Positions 26,758 through 35,137 are shown, counted from the stretch's first letter. The stretch is 52,732 nucleotides of DNA from an uncultured Microbulbifer sp. (GCF_913055755.1 NZ_CAJXKH010000011.1:1-52732); one strand, 5' to 3'. Translations and numbers: made by a program. Notes: generated by a model from the letters alone, not told the origin.

Positions 26758-26775
26758 ACCAAGCAAGCGCTTGGT
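26758..26775. promoter_or_regulatory. Inverted repeat, candidate TetR operator between carboxylase operon and tetR
   Basis: ACCAAGC-AAGC-GCTTGGT: 7-bp arms, 4-bp spacer, itself almost fully palindromic. Sits 36 nt before the carboxyltransferase start and 40-100 nt before the regulator start, as expected for shared autoregulation. A twin lies at 19153-19170. Confidence 0.7.
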
Positions 26776-26814
26776 TATCAACCGGGTTGTCAAGCGAACC
26801 GGCGCGAATGGCAA

Positions 26815-27501
26815 GTGGGGAAGTCTTTGAACAGTGAATCCGTGAAAAAAGCAGTGATGAACGAGGCCAGCGCCAAGGCGCGAAAGGGTACCGCCAGTGA
26901 GCGCAAGCTGGTGGCGGGCCTGGTGGCCACCGGCGAAGTCAGCGATCCGGATGGTCCCCGCGGGCGCCTGTTACACGCGGCGGCGCGCCTGTTTCAGGAG
27001 AAAGGCTTTGCCCAGACCACGGTGCGGGATATTGCCGCGGAGGTGGGCATTTTGTCTGGCAGTATTTTCCACCACTTTCGCAACAAGGAAGAGCTGCTGT
27101 GCCAGGTGATGCTGGAAGTTTCCCGGGTGGCGACGGCGCGCATGGCGGCTGCGGCGCAGGAGAGTCCACAGGCACGCCTGCTGGCCTGTATCCGCTGTGA
27201 ACTGGAAGCGATTCACGGCCTTGCGGTACCGGGGTTTCCGATTCTGGTGAGTGAGTGGCGCAGCCTGTCGGCGGAAAGCCAGCGGCGGGTGCTGGACGAA
27301 CGCGAACACTACGAATCCATCTGGATCGCAGCGTTGCAACGGCGCCCCGCCGGCGTCGGTATCGCGGATTCGCAGCTTGCGCGCAAGCTGTTACTGGGGG
27401 CCCTGGTCCACAGTCACAGTTGGTTCAAGCCCCGCCGGCGCGGCCTGACCCTGGAGGCGCTGGCGGGACAGGTGCTGCTGATGGTGTGGCCGGACCAATG
27501 A
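26815..27501 (+). CDS. TetR/AcrR-family regulator
   Basis: TetR-type repressor of up to 228 residues. The helix-turn-helix is at about residues 50-95: RGRLLHAAARLFQEKGFAQTTVRDIAAEVGILSGSIFHHFRNKEELL. The C-terminal helical ligand domain carries no further recognised motif, but acyl-CoA binding is usual for regulators beside acyl-CoA carboxylase and dehydrogenase genes. The start is uncertain: GTG 26815, TTG 26827 and ATG 26857 are in frame, and the first 40 residues are charged and unlike the core family. Divergent from the operon it probably controls; the 18-bp repeat in the gap is the likely operator. Confidence 0.9.
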   Translation: MGKSLNSESVKKAVMNEASAKARKGTASERKLVAGLVATGEVSDPDGPRGRLLHAAARLFQEKGFAQTTVRDIAAEVGILSGSIFHHFRNKEELLCQVMLEVSRVATARMAAAAQESPQARLLACIRCELEAIHGLAVPGFPILVSEWRSLSAESQRRVLDEREHYESIWIAALQRRPAGVGIADSQLARKLLLGALVHSHSWFKPRRRGLTLEALAGQVLLMVWPDQ

Positions 27502-27720
27502 CCGCGACCGGCAAGCGGAGAGGGGGAATCTCCTATTGAGACCCTGTTCTCTCGCCAGCTGTGAACCCGGTTGATAATCCGGCAAGGTGTTACGCCCGTC
27601 CAAATTACCTGAGAACCAGTGCGCAATCAGCGCTAGAGGAATATTTTAATCTTCCGGCAGACCGCGCTCGGACACCGGGCGCGGAGCAAATTGGGGTTAA
27701 AGGGATTTTGGGGGCAAACC

Positions 27721-30279
27721 ATGTCGGGCCAGCAAAAGTTTCAGATTGTTTCCGCAGGTAAAACACTGCGCGCCAAGGAACCGGGAGAGGTTCTGGCGCA
27801 GGTAACCAGTACCTTCTCGATTTCGGCGCAACAGGCGCGCCGGTTGTTACTGAAGGGGTGGGTAATCAAGGATCAGCTGTCACCGGGACAGGTGGTGCAA
27901 TACCGCACCCAGCTGCAGCAGATTGGACTCAAGATCGAAGTGCACCCGGCGGGCAAGTTCGACAACCGCGCGCTGTTGGCGCGCATGCAATTTGCCCAGC
28001 AGCGTCGCGAGCGCAAAGAGGCACCTGCGAAGGTGGTGGCGTCGTCCCCCGCTGTGGTTGAGGAGAGCGCCAGGCGCGAGCAGCAGGATAAGCCGGCAGC
28101 GCCGGAAAAGCAGGCACCGGCAAACCCGACACAGGTAGATCACAAAAAGCCGGCAGCCGAGGCGGCCTCGACTGCGCGCGCGCGGGAGCAACTGGCCGCG
28201 CTGTTTGAGGATGACCGCAGTGGGGCAGGCGGCCCCTCTGCCGCCGAGCGCGCGCGCCTGCTCGCGGCACTGCCGGCGGCCTGCCTCGTACCCCTGGTGT
28301 TCCTGTCACTCGCCGTATTCTGTGTTTACCAGGCGTGCCTCGCCCTGTGGCGTATTCCCGAGGCGGTTATGGCCGGGTCCCTGGGCGCTGGCACCCTGAT
28401 CGGCAGCGGTTTGACACTGCTTCTGCTGGGGTTGTTTGCCGCACTGTTCCTGATTCCTTATTACCGCGCCCGTCGCGATTCCGGCAGTCCGGGGATTTCC
28501 CTGGGCAAGGCCGACGCACCGGGGCTGTTCCTGCTGCTGGAAATACTTAAAGGCAAGCTTGACGGGGTTGTCCCCACGGCGGTGCAGGCCAATCCGGGGG
28601 CGGATACCCTGGCGCGCAGCGAGGGTTTTGTTGCGCACTGGCGCGGCGAAGTCACCCTCTCCCTCGGCCTGTCCGCAGCTGCCACGTTGAACGGGGGCGA
28701 TAACCTGGCACTTATCGCGCGTGCTCTGTCGTTCCACCAGACTCGCCTGATTCGGGTCGCCAGCTGGTTGCAGCTGGTGCCGCAGCAGCGACTGCAGGCC
28801 ATGCAGGAAGCGCTGGAGAGTGAGAGTACCGTGGTGTCTGCCGGTGGCGAAGCGAAGGGGCCGGCGCGCGCCCTGCACAAGTTGCTTGCAATGTCCGGCC
28901 TTGCGCTGGTGCCGGTGATCGAACGCCTGCACGGGCTGCATCGGGGGCTGAGCAAGGGGCTGGGAACCCTGCTCGAGCGGCGCGCTGATGGGATTGCGGC
29001 GAGCGTGCTTGGCAGCGATGCCTGTGCCGGATTCGCCGCCCGCTGGCACCAGCTGGTCCACGCGGATCTGGTTACCAGTGAAATCAATCGCGAAGCGCAG
29101 CTGATGGGTAAGCGCTTGAGCGACTATCCCGCCGCGGTGGGCTGGCTGTATCGCAATCTGGATTCTGAAACTCGTTCCAGCATCGAACTGGCGATGGATG
29201 AGGATTCCGATGTTTGGAACCCCGCTGAGCCCGCCAACCACAGCCGGGTGGCAGAAATGGAAGAGCGCCAGCTGCCGTCGATGTTGGCCCGCAGCGATTT
29301 CAGCCTGGCCAAGCTGTTTGCGGAGTTCCGCGAACTGAGTAGTCGTGTCAGCCGCTTGGGGGTCGATGAGCATTGTCGTGCGGTAGACAACCACCTGTTG
29401 ATGACCGCCAACAAAGAGGTGGAACAGGCGCAGGGGGTACTGGCGGAGTATTTCAACCGGGTCATGCCGCGGGAACTGCTTGCGCTCAAAGTGCCGGCCC
29501 ATGAGGAATTGCAACAAATGGACCTGCAGCAGACCGTGGACTGGCTGCGCAGCCGTCTGGTGGACCTGCGGGAGCAGGAGCAGCGCCATGCCACCCTGCA
29601 GTTGGCCGCTTCCCGTATCCAGCTGGGCGCCGCGCTGTTGCGCAGCAACTGCAAGGTGGATCCGGGCAAATACCACCTCAGTGGCGTCACACCAGCAGCC
29701 GCCGACGAGTCCCGACGGGACAATCGCGAGCGACTCAAGGAATGCCAGCAGCAACGCCACAGGATATGGCAGATGTTCTACCAGCGGATATTGAAGGCGC
29801 TGGAGACACTGGATGTATCCGAGCACAGCCGCAGTCAGGAACTGCTGTCGCAGCTTGCCGCATTCGACCGCCTGCGGGAGCCCCTCGCGTCCCTGGAGCA
29901 GTACGGCGACCTCGTCAGTGAGGCGATAGAGCAGATGGCGGAAGAAAAAATACCGGAGCAGCTGCTGCAGAAATATACGGCGCTTATCCTGAAGCAGATC
30001 GACCAATTGCTGGCCCTGGTAGAGGATCACGGCGAGGCCATGGGCGCCGCGCTTGCGCAGCGCGTTGCGGTATTTTCCGAGTCGCGGTCGTTTCTGGATG
30101 GGCAGCAAGCGCGGGATGAACGCGGTCGCCTGCAGGCGGTCGAGCTCCGCTGCAAGCACGTCTGCGCGCTGGTTGTGGAGTGCTACCAGCAGGTGCTGGC
30201 TGAGTTGCTGGAGCTGTGCCTGGCGGAAGAAAGGCGGCGCAACATCAGGCCGTTGCGCCTTGCCGGCGTGCTCTCGTAA
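27721..30279 (+). CDS. Large membrane protein with degenerate M48-peptidase-like domain
   Basis: An 852-residue protein with a short N-terminal domain (FQIVSAGKTLRAKEPGEVLAQ..., residues 1-75) and a low-complexity charged linker at about 100-160. Two membrane helices follow near 178-205 and 218-246. The next segment resembles M48 metallopeptidases: LSLGLSAAATLNGGDNLALIARALSFHQ (near 313-340) aligns by pattern with the strand-plus-HExxH helix, but the zinc-binding HExxH is absent. The third-ligand motif is kept as ERRADG near 418-423. A long helical C-terminus, rich in Glu and Arg, fills residues 480-850. I infer a pseudo-protease; function is unknown. ATG at 27721 follows GGGGGC. It is a single gene between tetR and yciH. 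Confidence 0.7.
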   Translation: MSGQQKFQIVSAGKTLRAKEPGEVLAQVTSTFSISAQQARRLLLKGWVIKDQLSPGQVVQYRTQLQQIGLKIEVHPAGKFDNRALLARMQFAQQRRERKEAPAKVVASSPAVVEESARREQQDKPAAPEKQAPANPTQVDHKKPAAEAASTARAREQLAALFEDDRSGAGGPSAAERARLLAALPAACLVPLVFLSLAVFCVYQACLALWRIPEAVMAGSLGAGTLIGSGLTLLLLGLFAALFLIPYYRARRDSGSPGISLGKADAPGLFLLLEILKGKLDGVVPTAVQANPGADTLARSEGFVAHWRGEVTLSLGLSAAATLNGGDNLALIARALSFHQTRLIRVASWLQLVPQQRLQAMQEALESESTVVSAGGEAKGPARALHKLLAMSGLALVPVIERLHGLHRGLSKGLGTLLERRADGIAASVLGSDACAGFAARWHQLVHADLVTSEINREAQLMGKRLSDYPAAVGWLYRNLDSETRSSIELAMDEDSDVWNPAEPANHSRVAEMEERQLPSMLARSDFSLAKLFAEFRELSSRVSRLGVDEHCRAVDNHLLMTANKEVEQAQGVLAEYFNRVMPRELLALKVPAHEELQQMDLQQTVDWLRSRLVDLREQEQRHATLQLAASRIQLGAALLRSNCKVDPGKYHLSGVTPAAADESRRDNRERLKECQQQRHRIWQMFYQRILKALETLDVSEHSRSQELLSQLAAFDRLREPLASLEQYGDLVSEAIEQMAEEKIPEQLLQKYTALILKQIDQLLALVEDHGEAMGAALAQRVAVFSESRSFLDGQQARDERGRLQAVELRCKHVCALVVECYQQVLAELLELCLAEERRRNIRPLRLAGVLS

Positions 30280-30293
30280 CCGGCTCTGGCCGG

Positions 30294-30617
30294 TCAGCCG
30301 CCGGCCAGTTTCACTTTCAGATTCTTTGCTTCCAGTGCTGTCTTGATCTCGCTGCGCTTGTCACCCTGGATTTCGATAACACCGTCCTTCAGGGTGCCGC
30401 CACAACCACAGCGCTTTTTGAGTTCCGCCAGTATCAGCTTCAGTTCGCTGTCGCTTCCCTCCAGTCCGCGCACGCAGGTCACGCCCTTGCCTTTGCGCCC
30501 GTTGGTCTCCCGCTGGATACGCACGATGCCATCACCGCTGTGGCGGGTTTCCGCCCGCGGTTCCTCTTTGATTCGGCCGCGGTCGGTGGAGTAGACGAGG
30601 CGGTTCTTTTCGCGCAT
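30294..30617 (-). CDS. yciH: YciH/SUI1-like translation factor
   Basis: A 107-residue protein of the eIF1/SUI1 fold. The conserved core KGKGVTCVRGLEGSDSELKLILAELKKRCGCGGTLKDGVIEIQGD fills residues 40-85, including the KKxCGCGGT signature. In E. coli YciH affects fidelity of initiation and is induced under stress. ATG at 30617 has AGGAA upstream; upstream in-frame codons lack similarity. Convergent with the M48-like gene, 14 nt apart. Confidence 0.93.
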   Translation of the reverse strand: MREKNRLVYSTDRGRIKEEPRAETRHSGDGIVRIQRETNGRKGKGVTCVRGLEGSDSELKLILAELKKRCGCGGTLKDGVIEIQGDKRSEIKTALEAKNLKVKLAGG

Positions 30618-30841
30618 GGGAGTTCCTGATAGCCGGTGGATCTGTGGCTCATAATTGAAGAGGGCGCAAGGATAGCGAAATCCCCGGCGACTGTTAATGC
30701 GTCGGCAGCGCATCGTGGCACTTAATCTCCCGCTAGGGCTCGGCTAGAATGTGTGCCACTGCATTGCATGCTCCCCGGTCGGACCGCGAATGTCGCCGGG
30801 GCTCATACCAGCCTTAGGGAAACAAATCAGGATCAGATTGC

Positions 30842-31675
30842 ATGGCATTGACTGGCACCAGGAAGCTGCTCAACGAGGTGATTTTCGGCACCGACACACC
30901 GGCGGGAAAGAACTTCGATGTGATTTTGATCTGGACCATCCTGCTGAGTGTGGCACTGGTGATGTTGGCCTCCATCGAGAGCTGGTCCGTGCGCCATGGC
31001 GAGCTGTTCATTACCCTCGAATGGATTTTTACCGCGTTGTTTACCGTGGAATACCTGACCCGGATTTACTGCGCGACGGACCGCAAGGCCTATATTTTCA
31101 GCTTCTACGGCATTGTGGACCTGCTGGCGATCCTGCCCAGTTACCTCGCGCTGATCTTTACCGGCGCCACCTACCTGATGGTGATCCGACTGTTGCGGGT
31201 ATTGCGGGTGTTCCGGGTGCTCAAGCTGGTGCGCTACCTGAGCGACGCCAACCTGTTGATGCGTTCCCTGTGGCAGGCGCGCCGCAAGATTTTGGTGTTT
31301 TATGCAAGCGTGCTGGTGCTGTGCATCATTTTCGGCTCCATCATGTTTCTGGTGGAAGGGCCAAAGCACGGCTTTACCAGTATCCCCACCAGTATTTACT
31401 GGACCATCGTCACCATCACCACCGTCGGCTTCGGCGACATTACTCCACACACCGTCCTGGGACAGACCATTGCCTCCATGACCATGCTGATCGGCTACTC
31501 CATCATCGCGGTGCCCACGGGCATTGTGACTGCCGAGCTCGCCCACGAGCTGGGCAAGGAGAAGACTCTGGCCCGCTGTGCCAACTGCGGCCGCGCCGGA
31601 CACGACGCGGATTCCGAGTTCTGCAAGCACTGCGGCTACCGGCTGGAAGATTTTGAGCCCACCTCCGCGGATTGA
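30842..31675 (+). CDS. Voltage-gated potassium channel with C-terminal zinc ribbon
   Basis: A 277-residue Kv-type channel subunit. Six membrane segments are visible. S4 is the arginine ladder RLLRVLRVFRVLKLVR near residues 115-131. The pore loop has the K+ selectivity filter TTVGFGD at about 193-199, followed by S6 QTIASMTMLIGYSIIAVPTGIV. The cytoplasmic tail ends in a CANCG...CKHCG pair near 246-262, a small rubredoxin-like zinc ribbon. Tetrameric inner-membrane channel by family. The zinc ribbon's role is unknown. Flanked by unrelated genes; no operon partner evident. Confidence 0.93.
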   Translation: MALTGTRKLLNEVIFGTDTPAGKNFDVILIWTILLSVALVMLASIESWSVRHGELFITLEWIFTALFTVEYLTRIYCATDRKAYIFSFYGIVDLLAILPSYLALIFTGATYLMVIRLLRVLRVFRVLKLVRYLSDANLLMRSLWQARRKILVFYASVLVLCIIFGSIMFLVEGPKHGFTSIPTSIYWTIVTITTVGFGDITPHTVLGQTIASMTMLIGYSIIAVPTGIVTAELAHELGKEKTLARCANCGRAGHDADSEFCKHCGYRLEDFEPTSAD

Positions 31676-31766
31676 GCCCCAGGGTGGGGTTTGCGCCAGC
31701 CCCGGGAAGTCATTACTCTTGCCGCCCACCGCTGACACCCATCCTTGCCACAGGTAGTCGAGATCA

Positions 31767-32912
31767 ATGGATATTCAGGGATATTGCGCGCCCGGATTCG
31801 AGGCGCTGTACGACGCATTTGCCACCAATTTTCGCGAACACGGCGACGTGGGCGCCGCTTTCTGTGCGATCCAGCACGGAGAAGTGGTGGCATCCCTGTG
31901 GGCCGGCAGTGCGGACCGGGGGGGCGAGCGGGCCTTCGAGGAAGACACCCTGGTCAATGTGTTCTCGTCGTCCAAAGGGGTGCTGGCGCTGCTGGCACTG
32001 CAGCAGGTGGCCGCAGGCAACCTCGACCTGGACCGGCCCGTGGCGGACTACTGGCCCGAGTTTGCCGCTGCCGGCAAAGCGGAAATCACCGCCCGTCAGC
32101 TCCTGTGCCACCGCTCCGGTGTCATCGCCTTTCGCGAACGGGTGGCCGACAGCCTGATCTATGACTGGCAGGCTGCCCTGCAGCAGGTGGCGGCGACGGA
32201 GCCCTGGTGGCAGCCGGGCTCGGCACAGGGCTATTCCCCGTTTCTTTACGGTTGGACCCTGGGGGGACTGATAGAGAAAGCCAGTGGCGAACCGCTGATG
32301 ACACTGTATCGCCGGCTGATTGCGGAACCGCTGTCACTGGATGGCGGTTTCGGTGCAGTTGGCCACCGTTCCTCCTCGGTTGCCGATGTGGGGCCGCTGA
32401 AAAAGCCGTTGCCGGAACTGCGCGATAACGCAATCGGTCGCTCCATCAAACAGGATCGCCAGGGCGCGGTGGCCACCGCATTTACCAACCCGGTAACCCT
32501 GATGATGGGGACCAATGGCGACGAGTGGCGCAGCGCTTTGATCCCCGCTGCCAACGGGCACTTCAGTGCGCGGGATCTGGCCACCATATATGGAGACCTG
32601 TCAGCGGACACGCCCTCATTGTTACCCGCCACAGTACTGGCGGACGCGACCACCGAGCAGAGCAGGGCACAGGATCGTATTCTGCAGGCGGATGTGGCGT
32701 TCGGCTGCGGATTCATACTCTCCGGTAATGCTGAGGATCTGCACTTCGGCAGCGCTGCCGGTTTCGGCCATCCCGGTGCCGGCGGCAGTATCGGTTTTGC
32801 GGATCCTGCAGCGGGTATCGGCTTTGGCTACGCCACCTCCCGCATGGGGCAGAGCCTGTTTATGGACCAGCGCGCGGTGGGGCTGGTGAACTGCCTTTGC
32901 CGTTTGCTCTGA
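31767..32912 (+). CDS. Serine hydrolase of the beta-lactamase / EstB family
   Basis: A 381-residue penicillin-binding-protein-fold hydrolase, more likely an esterase than a true beta-lactamase. The nucleophile motif SSSK (S-X-X-K) is near residues 68-71, in VFSSSKGVLALLALQ. The second motif Tyr is in QGYSPFLYG near 151-159. The third motif is HPG in GFGHPGAGGSIGF near 330-342, where class C enzymes have KTG. No signal peptide is seen, so it is probably cytoplasmic. Substrate unknown. It precedes slyX by 30 nt and could share its transcript. Confidence 0.9.
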   Translation: MDIQGYCAPGFEALYDAFATNFREHGDVGAAFCAIQHGEVVASLWAGSADRGGERAFEEDTLVNVFSSSKGVLALLALQQVAAGNLDLDRPVADYWPEFAAAGKAEITARQLLCHRSGVIAFRERVADSLIYDWQAALQQVAATEPWWQPGSAQGYSPFLYGWTLGGLIEKASGEPLMTLYRRLIAEPLSLDGGFGAVGHRSSSVADVGPLKKPLPELRDNAIGRSIKQDRQGAVATAFTNPVTLMMGTNGDEWRSALIPAANGHFSARDLATIYGDLSADTPSLLPATVLADATTEQSRAQDRILQADVAFGCGFILSGNAEDLHFGSAAGFGHPGAGGSIGFADPAAGIGFGYATSRMGQSLFMDQRAVGLVNCLCRLL

Positions 32913-32942
32913 TCTCCGGTTTTCGACATTGAGGTTGTACTA

Positions 32943-33170
32943 ATGAGTGAAAGCAATACCGAGCTGGCGGCGCGGGTGGATGAACTGGAAACCCGGTTGG
33001 CGTTTCAGGAGGATACCCTGGCGCAGCTGAATGACCAGATTGCATCGCAGGATGCGCAGATCCGCGCGCTGATGAACCGCTTGCGAGAAGTGTCGGGCAA
33101 ATACCAGGACCTGATTTTCGAGATGCACAAGGGTGCAAGTCCCGGGGATGAAAAGCCGCCGCACTATTAA
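32943..33170 (+). CDS. slyX: SlyX protein
   Basis: A 75-residue coiled-coil protein of the SlyX family. Nearly the whole length is heptad-like (VDELETRLAFQEDTLAQLNDQI), followed by the conserved tail PGDEKPPHY. Function is undefined although the family is widespread in gammaproteobacteria. ATG is preceded by a weak GAGG site and the gene ends at a terminator hairpin at 33191. Confidence 0.93.
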   Translation: MSESNTELAARVDELETRLAFQEDTLAQLNDQIASQDAQIRALMNRLREVSGKYQDLIFEMHKGASPGDEKPPHY

Positions 33171-33190
33171 CCTGCGGGCTGGGTGGCTGG

Positions 33191-33219
33191 TACGCCGGGG
33201 ATAACCCGGCGTAATTTTT
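33191..33219 (+). terminator. Rho-independent terminator after slyX
   Basis: TACGCCGGG, loop GATAA, CCCGGCGTA, then ATTTTTG. Confidence 0.85.
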
Positions 33220-33535
33220 GTTCGCTGCCACCCGCGCATTCCTCCCTTTCTGCACCCCTTGCGACATTGGCGCACGCTTCCTTTTGTCGACGGCAAACGC
33301 CGCCGGATTTTTGATTGATCCGCTGCAAGTCAAGCCTTGACAAGTTTTTTTCCACATGTTCCCGGCACAATTTTTCGTGGCGCTGGCCACTTCGGGAATT
33401 GGTACGCTGCGCGCAAAAAAGTCGCTAACCTATTGATTTAAAAGCTTTATTATAAAGGGGTCAAAAAGTGCGCAAAATGCTGGGGGCCAGTGTTGTCGCC
33501 GCTTGCGGTCCGGTTTTACAGAATCATGCACAGAG

Positions 33536-33558
33536 TTATCCACAGATCTTGTGGACGA
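33536..33558. promoter_or_regulatory. DnaA box pair
   Basis: TTATCCACA matches the strong DnaA box (TTATNCACA) exactly. Six nt later TGTGGACGA is the inverse complement with two mismatches. No dnaA, dnaN, gyrB or gidA genes are near, so this is not evidently oriC. Confidence 0.5.
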
Positions 33559-33830
33559 CCAAATTACACGCAATTACAGCAGGCTTTCGCGACGCTGACA
33601 GGCCGGATCGGCCGAGAGACCGAACTTGATCGAGGCGTCAAAATGCGAGCTGAACGGTAGACCTGATCACACTTTCCGAATAGTCTTCCCGGCCATGGCG
33701 AGCACGGTTCAGCTTCCAGTCAGGAATTGCCTGTGATACTGCGTGCATCGACCCCAGATACCACTTTCGGTAGACCGGGGGTTGGCCGAATTCTCACCCG
33801 TCATAAGTACAAGCGTTAGGAGAAGCTTCA

Positions 33831-34481
33831 ATGAAAAAATGGGTAGCCATTCTTGCTCTGGGTTCGCTGGTAGGTTGTACCACCCTCGACCCGTACACCC
33901 AGGAGAGCAAAACCAGCAACGCCGCCAAGGGCGCTGGTGCTGGGGCAGTCGCTGGTGCCATCATCGGCGCCGCAACTGCCAGCAAAAAGGACCGCAAGAA
34001 GGGGGCCATTACCGGTGCTCTCGGTGGTGCGGCCATTGGCGGTGGTATCGGTTATTACATGGACCGCCAGGAAATGGCCCTGCGCCAGCGTCTCGAAGGC
34101 ACTGGTGTGCGGGTGCAGCGTGAAGGCGACAATATCCGCCTGATCATGCCGGGCAACATTACCTTTGCCACCAACCGCTATGAAATCCGTAGCGATTTCT
34201 ACGACACGCTGGACTCCGTGGTGCTGGTACTGAACGAATTCGACAAAACAGCGATTCGCGTCAGCGGTCACACCGACAGCACTGGTTCCGATGTTACCAA
34301 CCAGAACCTGTCTGAGCGTCGCGCCCAGTCTGTCGCCAATTTCTTCGCCCAGCGTGAAGTGGCTGCCGGTCGCGTGCAGGCGGTAGGTTACGGTGAACGT
34401 TACCCCATCGCTTCCAATGACTCCGACGCCGGCCGTCAGGCCAACCGTCGGGTTGAGCTGGAATTGCTACCGCTGCAGTAG
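33831..34481 (+). CDS. OmpA-family lipoprotein with glycine zipper (YiaD-like)
   Basis: A 216-residue outer-membrane lipoprotein. Signal peptide MKKWVAILALGSLVGC has lipobox LVGC. A glycine-zipper segment follows (AAKGAGAGAVAGAIIGAATA, near residues 31-50, and again near 60-80). The C-terminal OmpA domain (about 98-215) binds peptidoglycan, with signature VSGHTDSTGSDVTNQNLSERRA near 143-164. Expected role: tethering the outer membrane to the cell wall. Strong ribosome site TAGGAG. Monocistronic, ended by a hairpin at 34489-34513. The long 5' leader may carry regulation. Confidence 0.95.
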   Translation: MKKWVAILALGSLVGCTTLDPYTQESKTSNAAKGAGAGAVAGAIIGAATASKKDRKKGAITGALGGAAIGGGIGYYMDRQEMALRQRLEGTGVRVQREGDNIRLIMPGNITFATNRYEIRSDFYDTLDSVVLVLNEFDKTAIRVSGHTDSTGSDVTNQNLSERRAQSVANFFAQREVAAGRVQAVGYGERYPIASNDSDAGRQANRRVELELLPLQ

Positions 34482-34488
34482 CAAGATA

Positions 34489-34513
34489 AGAGGGCGCTTC
34501 GGCGCCCTTTTTT
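34489..34513 (+). terminator. Rho-independent terminator after OmpA-type gene
   Basis: GGGCGC, tetraloop TTCG, GCGCCC, then six T. Confidence 0.93.
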
Positions 34514-34546
34514 ATTGCCCGATAAAAACACGCCAGGGAGTAGGAG

Positions 34547-35137
34547 ATGTACGCAAGACAAGCCATGGAAAGACTGGGTTCGGTTAGTGTCACGATCGAG
34601 AAGCTGGCGTTGCGCCTGGCGGTGACCGTTATTGCATGCCTTGTCAGTACGACAGCAGCGCTGGCCGGCAACAACGTCGACGACAGTGCCGACGACAAAG
34701 CGATGCCCGTGTCGGAAGCCCCACGGGTGGCGGGGCGCAATAGCGGTGACGAGGATTTTCAAAAGGTCTACGAGCGCATTGACGACAGTGACGTGGCTCG
34801 CCAGTTCGAACACGCCGAGTGGGTGGCGCAGGTCAAGATTACCGGTGTGCACCGGATGGTGGACAACGCGCTCTCGGAGCCAGGCATGGTAGCAATCCTG
34901 GGGTACGTTTATTCCGGTGTCGCACAGAAAGTATGGAAGGGCGAGCAGGGTGAGCTGGTGGCATTCCGGATCACACTGGATGCCTGCGACCGCAAGTTGG
35001 TGCGCGGTGAGCAGTACCTGCTGTTTGCGGAAACCGATACCGATGGGCGGCTGCAGATCGCCAGTTGCCAGGGCGTAATGGCCGGTGCTGACGCGGCATC
35101 GCTGCTGGCCTATCTACAGCCTGAAAGCCAGGGCTGA
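34547..35137 (+). CDS. Secreted protein with netrin/TIMP-like (NTR) segment, function unknown
   Basis: A 196-residue exported protein. A signal peptide is present (hydrophobic LALRLAVTVIACLVSTTAALA, ending near residue 40 with an AxA site), after an unusually long charged N-terminus. The mature C-terminal half contains HAEWVAQVKITGV...VYSGVAQKVWKGEQGELVAFRI...LVRGEQYLLFAETDTDGRLQIASCQG. This beta-rich pattern with paired cysteines is reminiscent of NTR/TIMP-like domains in bacterial periplasmic proteins. That assignment is by resemblance only. GGAG close to the ATG supports the start. No partner genes recognised nearby. Confidence 0.75.
   Translation: MYARQAMERLGSVSVTIEKLALRLAVTVIACLVSTTAALAGNNVDDSADDKAMPVSEAPRVAGRNSGDEDFQKVYERIDDSDVARQFEHAEWVAQVKITGVHRMVDNALSEPGMVAILGYVYSGVAQKVWKGEQGELVAFRITLDACDRKLVRGEQYLLFAETDTDGRLQIASCQGVMAGADAASLLAYLQPESQG

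Larger units (their letters stand above)
33171..33830. other. 660-bp gene-free stretch with terminator, AT-rich segment and DnaA-box-like sites
   Basis: No ORF with recognisable family content. In order: the slyX terminator (33191-33219); TTTTCCACA (33348-33356, one mismatch to the DnaA box); an AT-rich run around 33431-33460; an exact DnaA box TTATCCACA (33536-33544); and an inverted partial box TGTGGACGA (33550-33558). The last two form an inverted repeat TCCACA/TGTGGA. A GTG-initiated 53-codon frame (33468-33629) crosses this region but is unlike any protein I know. The rest is the leader of the OmpA-type gene with a good ribosome site TAGGAG. Confidence 0.6.

Noticed and set aside
28306..30159. 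617-codon minus-strand frame opposite the M48-like gene
   Set aside because: Antisense shadow with no family motif; the plus-strand gene has helices, a ribosome site and conserved segments.
31767..32912. True antibiotic-resistance beta-lactamase
   Set aside because: No signal peptide and HPG in place of KTG; fits the EstB-type esterase group better.
33536..33558. Chromosomal replication origin
   Set aside because: Only one exact DnaA box, no box array, and none of the genes that usually flank oriC.
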